Positions 47,753 to 57,035 of a stretch of DNA of 64,000 bases are shown one piece after another. The DNA is from [Empedobacter] haloabium. GTDB taxonomy: Bacteria > Pseudomonadota > Gammaproteobacteria > Burkholderiales > Burkholderiaceae_D. The number at the start of each line of letters is the position of its first letter. Positions within the stretch are counted from its first letter, which is position 1. The translations under genes were made by a program, and so were the position numbers. The stretch covers positions 62,001 through 126,000 of the forward strand of contig CP136508.1 in assembly GCA_008011715.2 (NCBI GenBank). The letters are read 5' to 3'. The notes beneath the pieces were generated by a model. It saw only the letters and a list, made by a program, of their open reading frames with translations. It had not been told where the DNA came from and ran no database searches.

Positions 47753-48865
47753 ATGAGTCAGCTTTTTTCGCCCTTCGCGCTGGGCCCGCTGCAACTGAAG
47801 AACCGCATCGCCATCGCGCCGATGTGCCAGTATTCGGCCGTCGAAGGCCTCGCCACCGACTGGCACATGATCCACCTGGGCAGTCTGGCGCTGTCCGGCG
47901 CGGCCTTGCTGATCATCGAGGCGACCGCCGTGTCGCCCGAGGCGCGCATCACGCCGGCCGACCTGGGCCTGTGGTCGGACGGCCACCAGGCCGCGCTCGC
48001 GCCGGTGATCGCGGCGATCCGCAAGCACTCGCCGATCCGCCTGGCGGTGCAACTGGCGCACGCGGGCCGCAAGGCCTCTTCGCAGGTGCCATGGGAAGGC
48101 GGCGCCAATATCGCGCCGGGCGACATCGGCTGGCAGACCGTCGCCCCCTCCGCCGTGCCGCATGCCGAGGGTGAGGCGGTGCCGCTGGCGCTGGACGCCG
48201 CTGGCCTGCAAAAAGTGAAAGACGATTTCGTCGCCGCCGCGCGACGCGTGCATGCGCTGGGCATCGAAGGCATCGAGCTGCACGCCGCACACGGCTATCT
48301 GCTGCACCAATTCCTGTCGCCGCTGTCGAACCGGCGCGATGACCAATACGGCGGCGCGCTGGAAAACCGCATGCGCTTCCCGCTCGAGGTGTTCGACGCG
48401 GTACGCGCCGCCGTGCCGCGCGAGGTGGCGGTCGGCGTACGCATCTCCGCCAGCGACTGGGTCGAGGGCGGCTGGGACCTGGAGCAGAGCATCGTCTTCG
48501 CCAACGCGCTGAAGCAGCGCGGCACGGACTTCATCCACGTCTCCAGCGGCGGCATCTCGCCATTGCAGAAAATTCCGGTCGGCCCCGGTTACCAGATCCA
48601 GTTCGCCGAACGCATCAAGGCCGCGACCGGCCTGCCGACCATCGGCGTGGGCCTGATCACCGAGCCGGAACATGCGGAATCGATCGTGCTGCAGGGCCAG
48701 GCCGACGTGGTCGCGCTGGCGCGCGGCATCCTGTACGACCCGCGCTGGCCGTGGCATGCGGCGGCCAGGCTGGGCGCGCACGTGGATGCGCCGCCACAGT
48801 ACTGGCGCTCGCAGCCGCACCACCTGACAACGCTGTTCGGCGCCACGCGCCTGGGCCAGCGCTGA
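47753..48865 (+). CDS. NADH:flavin oxidoreductase, old yellow enzyme family (YqjM-like)
   Basis: An FMN-dependent ene-reductase of 370 residues. The N-terminus FSPFALGPLQLKNRIAIAPMCQYSA has the Cys typical of YqjM-type enzymes. The active-site HxxH region (IELHAAHGYLLHQFLSPLSN) and the phosphate-binding VALARGILYDPRWPWHAA block near the end are intact. GGAGGA precedes the start. A HAD hydrolase follows after 4 bp. The physiological substrate is unknown. Confidence 0.9.
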   Translation: MSQLFSPFALGPLQLKNRIAIAPMCQYSAVEGLATDWHMIHLGSLALSGAALLIIEATAVSPEARITPADLGLWSDGHQAALAPVIAAIRKHSPIRLAVQLAHAGRKASSQVPWEGGANIAPGDIGWQTVAPSAVPHAEGEAVPLALDAAGLQKVKDDFVAAARRVHALGIEGIELHAAHGYLLHQFLSPLSNRRDDQYGGALENRMRFPLEVFDAVRAAVPREVAVGVRISASDWVEGGWDLEQSIVFANALKQRGTDFIHVSSGGISPLQKIPVGPGYQIQFAERIKAATGLPTIGVGLITEPEHAESIVLQGQADVVALARGILYDPRWPWHAAARLGAHVDAPPQYWRSQPHHLTTLFGATRLGQR

Positions 48866-48869
48866 CATC

Positions 48870-49541
48870 ATGAACGACGTGCGCCCGCCGCCGCTGGTAT
48901 CGCCACACATCGTGCGCGGCTACGAGCTGTGGATCTTCGACTTCGACGGCACGCTGGCCAACAGCTTCCCGTTCTTCCTCGAGGTGTTCGACACGCTGGC
49001 GCGCACGCACGACTTTCGCTGCCTGGAGCACGACAAGATCGACATGCTGCGCGGCTGCGACCTGCCCCAGCTGATGCACCACCTCGGCCTGCCGCGCTGG
49101 AAGCTGCTGCCGGTGGCGCTGCAGTTCCGCGCGCTGATGGCGCAGAACATCGCCCGCATCGCGCTGTTCGATGGCATGCGCGACGTGCTGCACGCGCTGG
49201 CCGGGCGCGGCGTGCGGCTGGCGATCGTCTCGTCCAATTCGGAGGCGAACGTGCGCGCGGTGCTGGGCGCGGACGCGCGGCTGTTCGCCCACTTCGAATG
49301 CGGCGCCGCGTTGTTCGGCAAGCGGCGGCGCCTGCGCCGCGTCGTACAGCACAGCGGCGTGGCCGACCGCGCCGTACTGTGCCTGGGCGACGAGGTGCGC
49401 GACATCGCAGCGGCGCACGCCGAAGGGCTCGACTTCGGCGCGGTCGGCTGGGGCTACGCCAAGGCGCAAGTGCTGCAGGCGCAACGCCCGCGGCTGATGT
49501 TCGGCAGCGTCGCCGAGCTGGCCGCCGCCCTGGCGGACTGA
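48870..49541 (+). CDS. HAD-family hydrolase
   Basis: A 223-residue phosphatase-like protein. HAD motif I is FDFDGTLANS (nucleophile Asp). Motif II is AIVSSNSEANV. Motif III/IV is VLCLGDEVRDIAAAH. The small cap resembles phosphoglycolate-phosphatase relatives. It is coupled to the oxidoreductase upstream (4 bp gap); the substrate is unknown. Confidence 0.85.
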   Translation: MNDVRPPPLVSPHIVRGYELWIFDFDGTLANSFPFFLEVFDTLARTHDFRCLEHDKIDMLRGCDLPQLMHHLGLPRWKLLPVALQFRALMAQNIARIALFDGMRDVLHALAGRGVRLAIVSSNSEANVRAVLGADARLFAHFECGAALFGKRRRLRRVVQHSGVADRAVLCLGDEVRDIAAAHAEGLDFGAVGWGYAKAQVLQAQRPRLMFGSVAELAAALAD

Positions 49542-49630
49542 CCGCGCGGCGCTACCGCCGGTTGTCAGATTTTCCTCACCACTTGTCTTTTCCATACAAA
49601 CAACCGTAGGGAAGGAGCGCCAACAGGCCC

Positions 49631-49636
49631 TATAAT
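49631..49636 (+). promoter_or_regulatory. Consensus -10 box upstream of the permease
   Basis: A perfect TATAAT lies 84 bp upstream of the permease start, in the 178-bp gap after the HAD gene. No good -35 is seen at 17 bp. A short frame at 49679-49723 (14 codons) ends by overlapping the permease start in GTGA. Confidence 0.4.
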
Positions 49637-49719
49637 CGTCAGGTTTTTTTATCGAAATTGCGATAGGGGCGCGACGCCATGAGCGCCGCAGCAGCCGAAC
49701 CACCCGAGAAGGAATGCCT

Positions 49720-51195
49720 GTGAGCCAAACGCTGGTCCAGAAACTGACGCGTACCAAGCCTGTCGATCCCGCCGCCGAAGAAGATCATCCATCGCAGCCC
49801 GGCGGCCTGCACCGTTCGATTGGCCTGTTCGCCCTGACCATGATCGGCGTCGGCGCCACCATCGGCACCGGCATCTTCTTCACGATGGTCGAAGCGGTAC
49901 CGAAGGCCGGACCGGCCGTGATCCTGTCGTTCCTGATGGCCGCATTGACGGCCGGCCTGACGGCGCTGTGCTACGCCGAGCTGTCGTTCCGCATTCCCGC
50001 TTCCGGTTCCTCGTATTCGTTCGCGTATGCGACCGTCGGCGAATTCCTGGCCTTTATCATGGCGGCCTGCCTGCTGCTCGAATACGGCCTGGCGGCCAGC
50101 GCCACCGCCATCGGCTGGTCCGATTACCTGAACAACTTCCTGACCAATGCATTCGGCTGGCAGATCCCGCAGTTCCTGCGCACGCCGATGATCGTCTCGA
50201 CGCAGGAAGGCGTCGTCTTCAACGTCGGCCACATGAACCTGCCGCCGATCCTGCTGGTCTGCCTGTGCTGCTTCCTGCTGGTGCGCGGCACCAAGGAGTC
50301 CGCGACGATGAATGCCGTGATGGTGCTGATCAAGCTGGCCATCCTGATCTTCTTCGTCGCGATCGCGCTGCAGGGCTTCGACATCAATAACTTCAAGCCC
50401 TTCTTCAAGCCGGAAAATGCGGCGGGGCTGGCCGGCATGACGGGCGTGACCGCCGCCGCCGGCACCGTGTTCTTCTCGTTCATCGGCCTCGATACCGTCG
50501 CCACCGCTGGCGAGGAAGTACGCAACCCGAAACGCAACGTCCCGCTGGGCATTCTGGCGGCGCTGGTCATCGTGACCGTGTTTTATCTGCTGGTCGCGGT
50601 AGCTGCCGTCGGCGCGCAGCCAGCGCACATGTTCGAGCACCAGGAAGCCGGCCTGTCCGTCATCCTGCAAAACGTCACGGGCAAGGCCTGGCCGGCGCTG
50701 GTGCTGTCCGCCGGCGCCGTCATCTCCGTGTTTTCCGTCACGCTGGTGACGATCTACGGCCAGACCCGCATCCTGTATGCCATCTCGCGCGACGGCCTGA
50801 TCTCGAAGGTGTTCCACAAGGTGAACACGCGCACCGCATCCCCGGTCAGCAATACCGTCATCGTCTGCCTGGTCGTCGGCCTGGTGGCCGGCTTCGTCGA
50901 CGCCACCTTCCTGTGGGACATGGTCAGCATGGGCACGTTGACGGCCTTTATCGTCGTCTCGATCGCCGTGCCGGTCATGCGCCGCAAGGAGCGCCGCCTG
51001 GGCACGTACAAGAAGGGCGGCTTCCGCGTGCCGCTCGGTCCTTACCTGATTCCGGGCCTGTCGGTGCTGGCCTGCCTGTACATCATGAAGGACCTGTCGC
51101 ATACCACGCGGGTGATCTTCACGATCTGGATGGCGGCCTCGGTCCTGACGTACTTCGCCTACGGCATGCGCAACTCGCGCTTGAACAAGGTCTGA
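49720..51195 (+). CDS. APC-family amino acid permease (cationic amino acid type)
   Basis: An inner-membrane transporter of 491 residues with about twelve helices. The signature IGVGATIGTGIFF in helix 1, CYAELSFRIPASGSSYSFAY and the FFSFIGLDTVATAGEEVRNP motif in helix 6 place it with the CAT-type permeases (YhdG-like). GTG 49720 lies six bases after AAGGA; an ATG six bases earlier is in frame but leaves no spacing. Nearness to the AST cluster makes arginine or related amino acids plausible cargo. The S9 peptidase starts two bases after the stop. Confidence 0.87.
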   Translation: MSQTLVQKLTRTKPVDPAAEEDHPSQPGGLHRSIGLFALTMIGVGATIGTGIFFTMVEAVPKAGPAVILSFLMAALTAGLTALCYAELSFRIPASGSSYSFAYATVGEFLAFIMAACLLLEYGLAASATAIGWSDYLNNFLTNAFGWQIPQFLRTPMIVSTQEGVVFNVGHMNLPPILLVCLCCFLLVRGTKESATMNAVMVLIKLAILIFFVAIALQGFDINNFKPFFKPENAAGLAGMTGVTAAAGTVFFSFIGLDTVATAGEEVRNPKRNVPLGILAALVIVTVFYLLVAVAAVGAQPAHMFEHQEAGLSVILQNVTGKAWPALVLSAGAVISVFSVTLVTIYGQTRILYAISRDGLISKVFHKVNTRTASPVSNTVIVCLVVGLVAGFVDATFLWDMVSMGTLTAFIVVSIAVPVMRRKERRLGTYKKGGFRVPLGPYLIPGLSVLACLYIMKDLSHTTRVIFTIWMAASVLTYFAYGMRNSRLNKV

Positions 51196-51196
51196 T

Positions 51197-53125
51197 ATGC
51201 GAGTGAGCATACTGGCCCGGGCGGCCTTCGCCGCCACCGCCATCCTGGCCGGGAGCCAGGCGCAGGCCGGGCGCGAATACCGGGCCGTCGCGCTGGCCGC
51301 GGACGGCGAACGCCTCGTCGCCATCGAAAGCGCCGATACCGGCGCGGCGGGCCGCAAGGCGCATGCCGTCGTCGTCGTGCGCGATGCCCGCAGCGGCAAG
51401 ATCCTGAACGAGTACGACCCGTGCCGCCACTGCGCCTACGACCGCCCCAGCTGGTCGCCGGACGGGCGCAGCGTCGCGTTCATCGCCAGCGAGCAGGGTA
51501 GCGCGGCCGTCTACGTGGCGGCCAATGGCAAGACGCGTGCGCTCGCCACCGTGAAGGGCGTCGCCAACTCGGCGCGCTGGTCGCCGGACGGCAAGCAGGT
51601 AGCGTTGCTGGCCACCGTGGGCGCCAGCAAGGAGACCGGCGCGACGGCCGCCGGCGCGCGTCTGGTCGGCGAGATCGGCAGCCGCGAGGATGCCCAGCGC
51701 ATCGCCACGGTGCCCCTCACGGGCGGCGCCTTGAAGCTGCTCTCGCCGGACGACACCTTCATCTACGAATACGACTGGGCGCCGGACGGCAAGGGCTTCG
51801 TTGCCACCGGTGCCAAGGGCAATGGCGACAACAACTGGTGGGTGGCGAAGCTGGCCTATATCGACGCGACCTCCGGCGCGCTGCGCGTGATCGCCACGCC
51901 GACCACGCAGCTGAACATGCCGCGCGTCTCGCCGGACGGCCGTACCGTCGCCTATATCGGTGGCCTGATGAGCGACTTCGGCGCCATCGGCGGCGATGTG
52001 TATACCGTGCCGCTGGCCGGCGGCGAGCCGAAGAACATCACGCCAGCCTTCAAGGGCTCGTTCAATGGCCTGGCCTGGAAGCAGGGCGGCATTGTCGCCA
52101 CCGCGCTGATGGGCGACCAGATGACGGCATTGGCCGTCGATGCCGCCAGCGGTGCGACGACAAGGCTGTGGTCCGCGCCCGTGACGGCCAGCGCGGCGGA
52201 CGGCCGCCTGTCCTTCAGCGCGGACGGCGCCAGCGCCGCCGCGATCGTCGAGGACTTCACGCATGCGCCGCGCCTCGTCGCGGGGCGCCTGCCGCAACTG
52301 CAACCGATCACGCACGACAACGATGCGGCGCCGGCCCAGGTGAGCGTGCAGAACGTCAGCTGGACCAACGAAGGCTTCAATGTGCAGGGCTGGCTGGTCG
52401 GGCCTTTGCTACCGACGGCGGGAAAAAAATACCCGATGATCGTGCAGGTGCACGGCGGGCCGGCATCGGCCGTGACGCCGCGCTATATCGGCCCGGCCGA
52501 TACCGGCAACCCGCTGGTGCGGGAACTGGTCGGCGCTGGCTATTTCGTCTTCATGCCGAACCCGCGCGGCAGCTTCGGCCAGGGCCAGGAATTTACCCGC
52601 GCGAACCGGCGCGACTTCGGCGGCGGCGACCTGCGCGACATCCTCACCGGCGTGGATGCGGCAGCGCAGGTGGCGCCTGTCGATACGACGCGCCTGGGCC
52701 TGATGGGCCATTCCTACGGCGGCTTCATGACGATGTGGGGCGTAACGCACAGCCAGCGCTTCAAGGCGGCCGTCGCCGGCGCCGGCATCGCCAACTGGAT
52801 CAGCTACTACGGCCAGAACGGCATCGACCAGTGGATGGTGCCGTTCTTCGGCGCGACGATGTACGACGATCCCGCGATCTACCGCCAGCTCTCGCCGATC
52901 GATTCCATCAAGGTGGCGAAGACGCCGACGCTGGTCTACGTCGGTGAGCGCGATGTCGAAACGCCGGCGGCGCAGTCGATGGAGTTCTGGCACGCGCTGA
53001 AGGCGCTGAACGTGCCGACGTCGCTGGTGATCTACGAGGACGAAGGCCACGGCATCCGCAAGCCGGCGCACCAGCAGGATTTAAGGCGGCGCACCCTGGA
53101 GTGGTTCAACCGCTATCTTCAGTAG
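51197..53125 (+). CDS. S9-family serine peptidase (prolyl oligopeptidase-like), secreted
   Basis: A 642-residue peptidase with a signal peptide (MRVSILARAAFAATAIL... ending AQAG). The N-terminal half is a WD40-like beta-propeller (repeats such as PSWSPDGRSVAFI and ARWSPDGKQVALL). The C-terminal hydrolase domain has the nucleophile GHSYGGF (Ser506), the Asp region VGERDVETP and His in EDEGHGI. It likely cuts short peptides in the periplasm or outside. Coupling to the amino acid permease upstream suggests peptide scavenging. Confidence 0.9.
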   Translation: MRVSILARAAFAATAILAGSQAQAGREYRAVALAADGERLVAIESADTGAAGRKAHAVVVVRDARSGKILNEYDPCRHCAYDRPSWSPDGRSVAFIASEQGSAAVYVAANGKTRALATVKGVANSARWSPDGKQVALLATVGASKETGATAAGARLVGEIGSREDAQRIATVPLTGGALKLLSPDDTFIYEYDWAPDGKGFVATGAKGNGDNNWWVAKLAYIDATSGALRVIATPTTQLNMPRVSPDGRTVAYIGGLMSDFGAIGGDVYTVPLAGGEPKNITPAFKGSFNGLAWKQGGIVATALMGDQMTALAVDAASGATTRLWSAPVTASAADGRLSFSADGASAAAIVEDFTHAPRLVAGRLPQLQPITHDNDAAPAQVSVQNVSWTNEGFNVQGWLVGPLLPTAGKKYPMIVQVHGGPASAVTPRYIGPADTGNPLVRELVGAGYFVFMPNPRGSFGQGQEFTRANRRDFGGGDLRDILTGVDAAAQVAPVDTTRLGLMGHSYGGFMTMWGVTHSQRFKAAVAGAGIANWISYYGQNGIDQWMVPFFGATMYDDPAIYRQLSPIDSIKVAKTPTLVYVGERDVETPAAQSMEFWHALKALNVPTSLVIYEDEGHGIRKPAHQQDLRRRTLEWFNRYLQ

Positions 53126-53128
53126 CGC

Positions 53129-53325
53129 GGAGGGTCTGTCCCTGCAAGGCACTGACCCTGAAGTTTGGTTGCGCGTCGGAAATCAACAACAACTTCAGGG
53201 AAATCACAGCAACTGCAGGGTCATGATGCCAGCTGGCAGGCCGGCACCGCTGCGCAGGCGAGGAGCAATGCTCCTCGAAACCCCTGCTACACTCCCCATG
53301 CGGGGACAGACCCTAACCCCGCGAC
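53129..53325. repeat. Degenerate palindromic repeats and a 9-bp hairpin (53126-53337)
   Basis: The 212-bp gap holds GGGTCTGTCCCTGCAAGGCA near its left end and GGGGACAGACCCTAACCC near its right end, decayed versions of the composite repeat at 25072-25178. Between them, CGAGGAGCA-A-TGCTCCTCG (53259-53277) is a perfect 9-bp hairpin. The S9 peptidase and the sugar porter converge here. No gene is seen. Confidence 0.6.
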
Positions 53326-53337
53326 TTCACCAGGGGC

Positions 53338-55134
53338 TCAGCGGAAATGCCCCTCGATCTCCTCCAAGGTCTTCCCTTTCGTCTCCGGCAGCAGGAACGC
53401 CGCCGTCAGGAAGTACAGGACCGTACACCCCGCCCAGAAGAAGAACATGACCGCATAGCCATGCTGCCCCACCGTCGGCAGGAACACGGCGGCGATCACG
53501 GTCGAGACGAACTGGTTGACCAGCAGCGCCACGCTCATGCCGTTGGACCGGATGCGCGTCGGCATCAGCTCGGATAGCGCCAGCCACACGCACACGCCCG
53601 GCCCCACCGCGAAGCTGGCCACGAACAGGCAGATCGCCGCCGTCATGCGCCAGCCGTGCGAAGGCGGCGGCACCGCGCCCAGCTGGGCGCGTTCGATCCG
53701 CAGCGGCGCCGTGCGCGCGTCCGCCGGGTCGGCGAACGGATTCAGGTGCAGCTGGCGGAAGAAGGCGCCGATCACGCTGTCTTCCTGCACCGCGTCGGCG
53801 CGGCGGATGTGCAGCACCGGCAGGCCGGCGTCGTCGCTGCGGCGCGTCGCCACATTGGTGAACGGGCCGTAGCGATAAGCGACCGTCAGCAACTGCGGCG
53901 CTTCGCCGGCCTCGGCGCCGAGCGCCCGCAGCGTCGCATCGTCCAGGCGCAGCGTGACGCTGTCGTCCCGCACCTGGGCCGCGATGGCGGCACGCACGTC
54001 GCGTTGCCCGCTTTCGGCGTGGTGGAACAGCAGTCCTGCCGCCAGCAGCGCCAGCACGATGCCGCCGCTGCCCAGCATCAGCAGGAATTTGCGGCCCTTG
54101 CGGTCCACCAGCACGACGGCGACGACCGTCATCACGGCATTCAGTACCTTCAGCCCGACGTCGGCCGCATTGGCCGTGGCGCCTGGCAGGCCGGCCTGGT
54201 TCAGGATATTGACGACGTAGGCCAGCACCGAGTTGATGCCGGTGGCCTGGGTCAGCGCGAGGATCAGGCAGGCCAGCAGGAACGGCAGCACGTAGCGGCG
54301 GCTCAGCAGGCGATCGCTCGCGGCTGCCCCGCCGGTTGGGCCGGAACGCGCGGCAGCCTGCATGTCACGCAGCTCGGCGTCCGCCTCGGCCGGCGCGCGC
54401 GTGCGCAGCAGCGCACGGTGCGCAGCATCGGTGCGGCCGCGCCGCATCAGCCAGCGCGGCGACTCGGCCAGCAGCGCGCTGCCGAAGGTGAACACGAGAC
54501 CGGGCGTGAGGCACATCCAGAAGATGCTGCGCCAGGCATGGTCGCGCGCCGCGAACAGCGCTTCCACCCGCGCCGCTTCCGACAGCGCCTGCGCCGCTGC
54601 GGCCGCCGCGTCCACCGTACGCGCCTGCAGCAGGCCGATCACGGCCGCCGCCACCAGGCCGATCGTCAGCAGCAGCTGGAACAGCGCAGCGCCGCGGCCG
54701 CGCTGGTCGGCGCGCAGGCACTCGGCCAGGTAGAGCGGCACGATGACGCCGATCAGCCCCCCACTGACGCCTTGCAGCAGACGCCCGAGCAGCAGCGGCA
54801 GGTAGCCGTCGGCCAGCGCGATCAAGGGAATGCTGGCGGTGAACAGCGCGCCGGACAGCACCATGGCCCAGCGTCGCCCGATGGCATCGGCGATGGCGCC
54901 GGCGAACAGCGAAGACAGCACGGAGCCGAGCAGCACGGCCGCGACGATAAAGCTCAGCTGCTGCGCGCTCAGGCGCCAGGCTTCCTTGGCGGTCGCTTCC
55001 AGGTAGGGCAGGGCGCCGGCGATGATGCCGACGTCGATCCCGTACAGCAGGCCGCCCATGCCGGCAATGAACAGCAGGTAGCGGATCGGCCAGGCGGGCG
55101 CGCTGACGGCGCCGGGCAGGGTAGCAGCATGCAT
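53338..55134 (-). CDS. agaP: Sugar porter family MFS permease (probable GalNAc importer)
   Basis: A 598-residue inner-membrane transporter. Sugar-porter signatures are clear: GGLLYGIDVGIIAGALPYLE in helix 1, AIADAIGRRWAM, ESPRWLMRRGR after helix 6 and PETKGKTLEEIEGHF at the end. Residues about 372-492 form an unusual hydrophilic insert between late helices, well beyond the roughly 470-residue norm. ATG 55134 has AAGGAG. It is the last gene of the aga operon, so GalNAc or galactosamine is the likely cargo; the symbol is by role only. Confidence 0.8.
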   Translation of the reverse strand: MHAATLPGAVSAPAWPIRYLLFIAGMGGLLYGIDVGIIAGALPYLEATAKEAWRLSAQQLSFIVAAVLLGSVLSSLFAGAIADAIGRRWAMVLSGALFTASIPLIALADGYLPLLLGRLLQGVSGGLIGVIVPLYLAECLRADQRGRGAALFQLLLTIGLVAAAVIGLLQARTVDAAAAAAQALSEAARVEALFAARDHAWRSIFWMCLTPGLVFTFGSALLAESPRWLMRRGRTDAAHRALLRTRAPAEADAELRDMQAAARSGPTGGAAASDRLLSRRYVLPFLLACLILALTQATGINSVLAYVVNILNQAGLPGATANAADVGLKVLNAVMTVVAVVLVDRKGRKFLLMLGSGGIVLALLAAGLLFHHAESGQRDVRAAIAAQVRDDSVTLRLDDATLRALGAEAGEAPQLLTVAYRYGPFTNVATRRSDDAGLPVLHIRRADAVQEDSVIGAFFRQLHLNPFADPADARTAPLRIERAQLGAVPPPSHGWRMTAAICLFVASFAVGPGVCVWLALSELMPTRIRSNGMSVALLVNQFVSTVIAAVFLPTVGQHGYAVMFFFWAGCTVLYFLTAAFLLPETKGKTLEEIEGHFR

Positions 55135-55144
55135 CGACACTCCT

Positions 55145-56224
55145 TCACAGAATGGCTTCGCCTTCCACATGGACGGCGACCGGTTGCAGGTCCTGGTCGA
55201 GGACCACGATATCGGCCCAGGCGCCGGGCACCAGGCGACCGCGCTCGGTCTCGCCCAGGTAGTCGGCGGGGTACAGCGACAAGCGGTGCGACGCGTCGGC
55301 CAGGTCCAGGCCCATGCCGACCAGGTTGCGCAGCGCCTGGTCCATCGTCAGCACGCTGCCGGCCAGCGAGCCGGTCGCCAACCGCACGCAGCCCAGGCAT
55401 TTGTAGACGCGCTGCGAGCCCAGTGCATATTCGCCGTCCGGCATGCCGGTGGCCGCGGTGGCGTCGGTGATGCCATAGGCGCGCGGGATCGCGCGCAGCG
55501 CGGCCAGGATGGCGCCCGGGTGCACATGCTGCAGGTCGGGAATGATCTCGGCATATTCGGCGTGGGCCAGCGCCGCGTCGACGATGCCGGGCTGGTAATG
55601 GTCCATGCCCGTCATGCCGTTGAACAGGTGGGTGAAGCCGGCCGCGCCGGCCCGCAGCGCCGCCACGCCGTCGTCGTAGCTGCCGTTCGAGTGGCCGACC
55701 TGCACGCGCATGCCCAGCGCCGCCAGCTGCGGGATCAGGGCCAGGTGGCCGGGCACCTCCGGCGCCATCGTCAGCACGCGGATCGGCGCGATGGCATCCA
55801 GGCTTTGCACCAGCTCCAGCGTGGCCGGCATCACGTGCGGCGGTTGCGCGCCCAGCCGGTGCGCGCTGATGAACGGGCCTTCCAGGTGCACGCCCAGCAT
55901 GCGCGCGCCGCGCTCGGGGCGCTGCGCGATCACGCCGGCCAGCCCCGCCAGCGCATGCCGGATCGCCGGCTCGTGCGCCGTCATGGTGGTGCCCAGCAGG
56001 GAGGTGGTGCCATGGCGCGCATGTTCGCGCGCCACGACGGCGCCGGCATCGCCGCCGCGCATGATGTCCACGCCGGCGGCGCCGTGCACGTGCAGGTCGA
56101 TGAAGCCAGGCAGGATGGTCAGTCCGGTATCGGCCGGCGCCGCCGCGATGCGGTCGATACGCTGGCCGAATTCGATGGTGCCGGTGACCCAGCCTTCCGG
56201 TGTAAGAATCCTGCCTGCCAGCAT
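55145..56224 (-). CDS. agaA: N-acetylgalactosamine-6-phosphate / N-acetylglucosamine-6-phosphate deacetylase
   Basis: A metal-dependent amidohydrolase of 359 residues (NagA/AgaA family). The metal site IDLHVHGAAGVDIMRG, the Glu region GVHLEGPFIS, the two His at VGHSNGSYDDG and THLFNGMTGMDH, and the catalytic Asp in GITDATAATG are all present. By sequence it cannot be separated from NagA; the aga operon context favours GalNAc-6-P. It starts 9 bp after agaR and precedes the permease by 10 bp. Confidence 0.86.
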   Translation of the reverse strand: MLAGRILTPEGWVTGTIEFGQRIDRIAAAPADTGLTILPGFIDLHVHGAAGVDIMRGGDAGAVVAREHARHGTTSLLGTTMTAHEPAIRHALAGLAGVIAQRPERGARMLGVHLEGPFISAHRLGAQPPHVMPATLELVQSLDAIAPIRVLTMAPEVPGHLALIPQLAALGMRVQVGHSNGSYDDGVAALRAGAAGFTHLFNGMTGMDHYQPGIVDAALAHAEYAEIIPDLQHVHPGAILAALRAIPRAYGITDATAATGMPDGEYALGSQRVYKCLGCVRLATGSLAGSVLTMDQALRNLVGMGLDLADASHRLSLYPADYLGETERGRLVPGAWADIVVLDQDLQPVAVHVEGEAIL

Positions 56225-56233
56225 GGTGCCTCG

Positions 56234-57001
56234 CTAGTCGGTGATGATCAACTCGATACCAAGCTTCTGCAGGCCCTCGCGGTATTCCTGGCTGATGCCG
56301 GCATCGGTGATGATGGTGTGGACGCGTTCCAGCTGCACGATGCGGTGCAGGCTGACGCGGCCGAATTTGGACGCGTCGGTGACGACGATGATCTTCTTGG
56401 CCCGCTCCGCCATCTTGTGGTTCAGGCTGGCCTCGGCCTCATGGTGCGTGGTCACGCCGAACTGCAGGTCGAGGCCATCGACGCCGAGGAACAGCTTGTC
56501 GAAGTTGTAGGCCTGCAGGCAGGCTTCGGCCTGGGTGCCCTGGATCGACAGCGACTGCTTGCGCAGCAGGCCGCCCGTCAGGATCAGGTCCACGCCCGGC
56601 GCGTCGGCCAGCTCCCAGGCGATGTTCAGGCCATTGGTCATGACGGTGACGCCTTCGGCTTCGCGCAGGTGGCGCGCCAGCGAGATCGTCGTGGTGCCCG
56701 AATCGATGATGATGTTGTCGCCTGGCTGCACCAGCTGCGCCGCACGTGCGCCGATGCGTTCCTTCTGTTCCTGGTTGATGGCGTCCTTCTGGCGGATCGT
56801 CTGCTCGGTCGGCGGCGTGCGCGTCAGCGTGGCGCCGCCATGGCTGCGCGTGGCCAGGCCCTGCGCTTCCAGGGCACTGAGGTCGCTGCGGATCGTCACC
56901 GCCGACACGCCGAATGCCTCGACCAGGTCGGTAACCTGGACGGCGCCGTCGCGGACGAGCAGTTGCAGGATGGATTCGCGGCGTTGGCTGGTATTGCGCA
57001 T
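56234..57001 (-). CDS. agaR: DeoR-family repressor AgaR
   Basis: A 255-residue repressor. The N-terminal DeoR helix-turn-helix (RRESILQLLVRDGAVQVTDL, then VSAVTIRSDLSALEAQGLATRSHGGA) precedes the sugar-phosphate sensor domain (IIIDSGTTTISLARHL, DKLFLGVDGLD, VVTDASKFGR). AgaR proteins bind multiple CTTTC pentamers, and six occur in the divergent region at 60439-60737. The gene is inside the operon it would control. The ATG at 57001 is chosen over a longer frame that overlaps agaZ. Confidence 0.87.
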   Translation of the reverse strand: MRNTSQRRESILQLLVRDGAVQVTDLVEAFGVSAVTIRSDLSALEAQGLATRSHGGATLTRTPPTEQTIRQKDAINQEQKERIGARAAQLVQPGDNIIIDSGTTTISLARHLREAEGVTVMTNGLNIAWELADAPGVDLILTGGLLRKQSLSIQGTQAEACLQAYNFDKLFLGVDGLDLQFGVTTHHEAEASLNHKMAERAKKIIVVTDASKFGRVSLHRIVQLERVHTIITDAGISQEYREGLQKLGIELIITD

Positions 57002-57035
57002 GGTGGTTTCGCTGACGGTCAAAATCCACAGCTTA

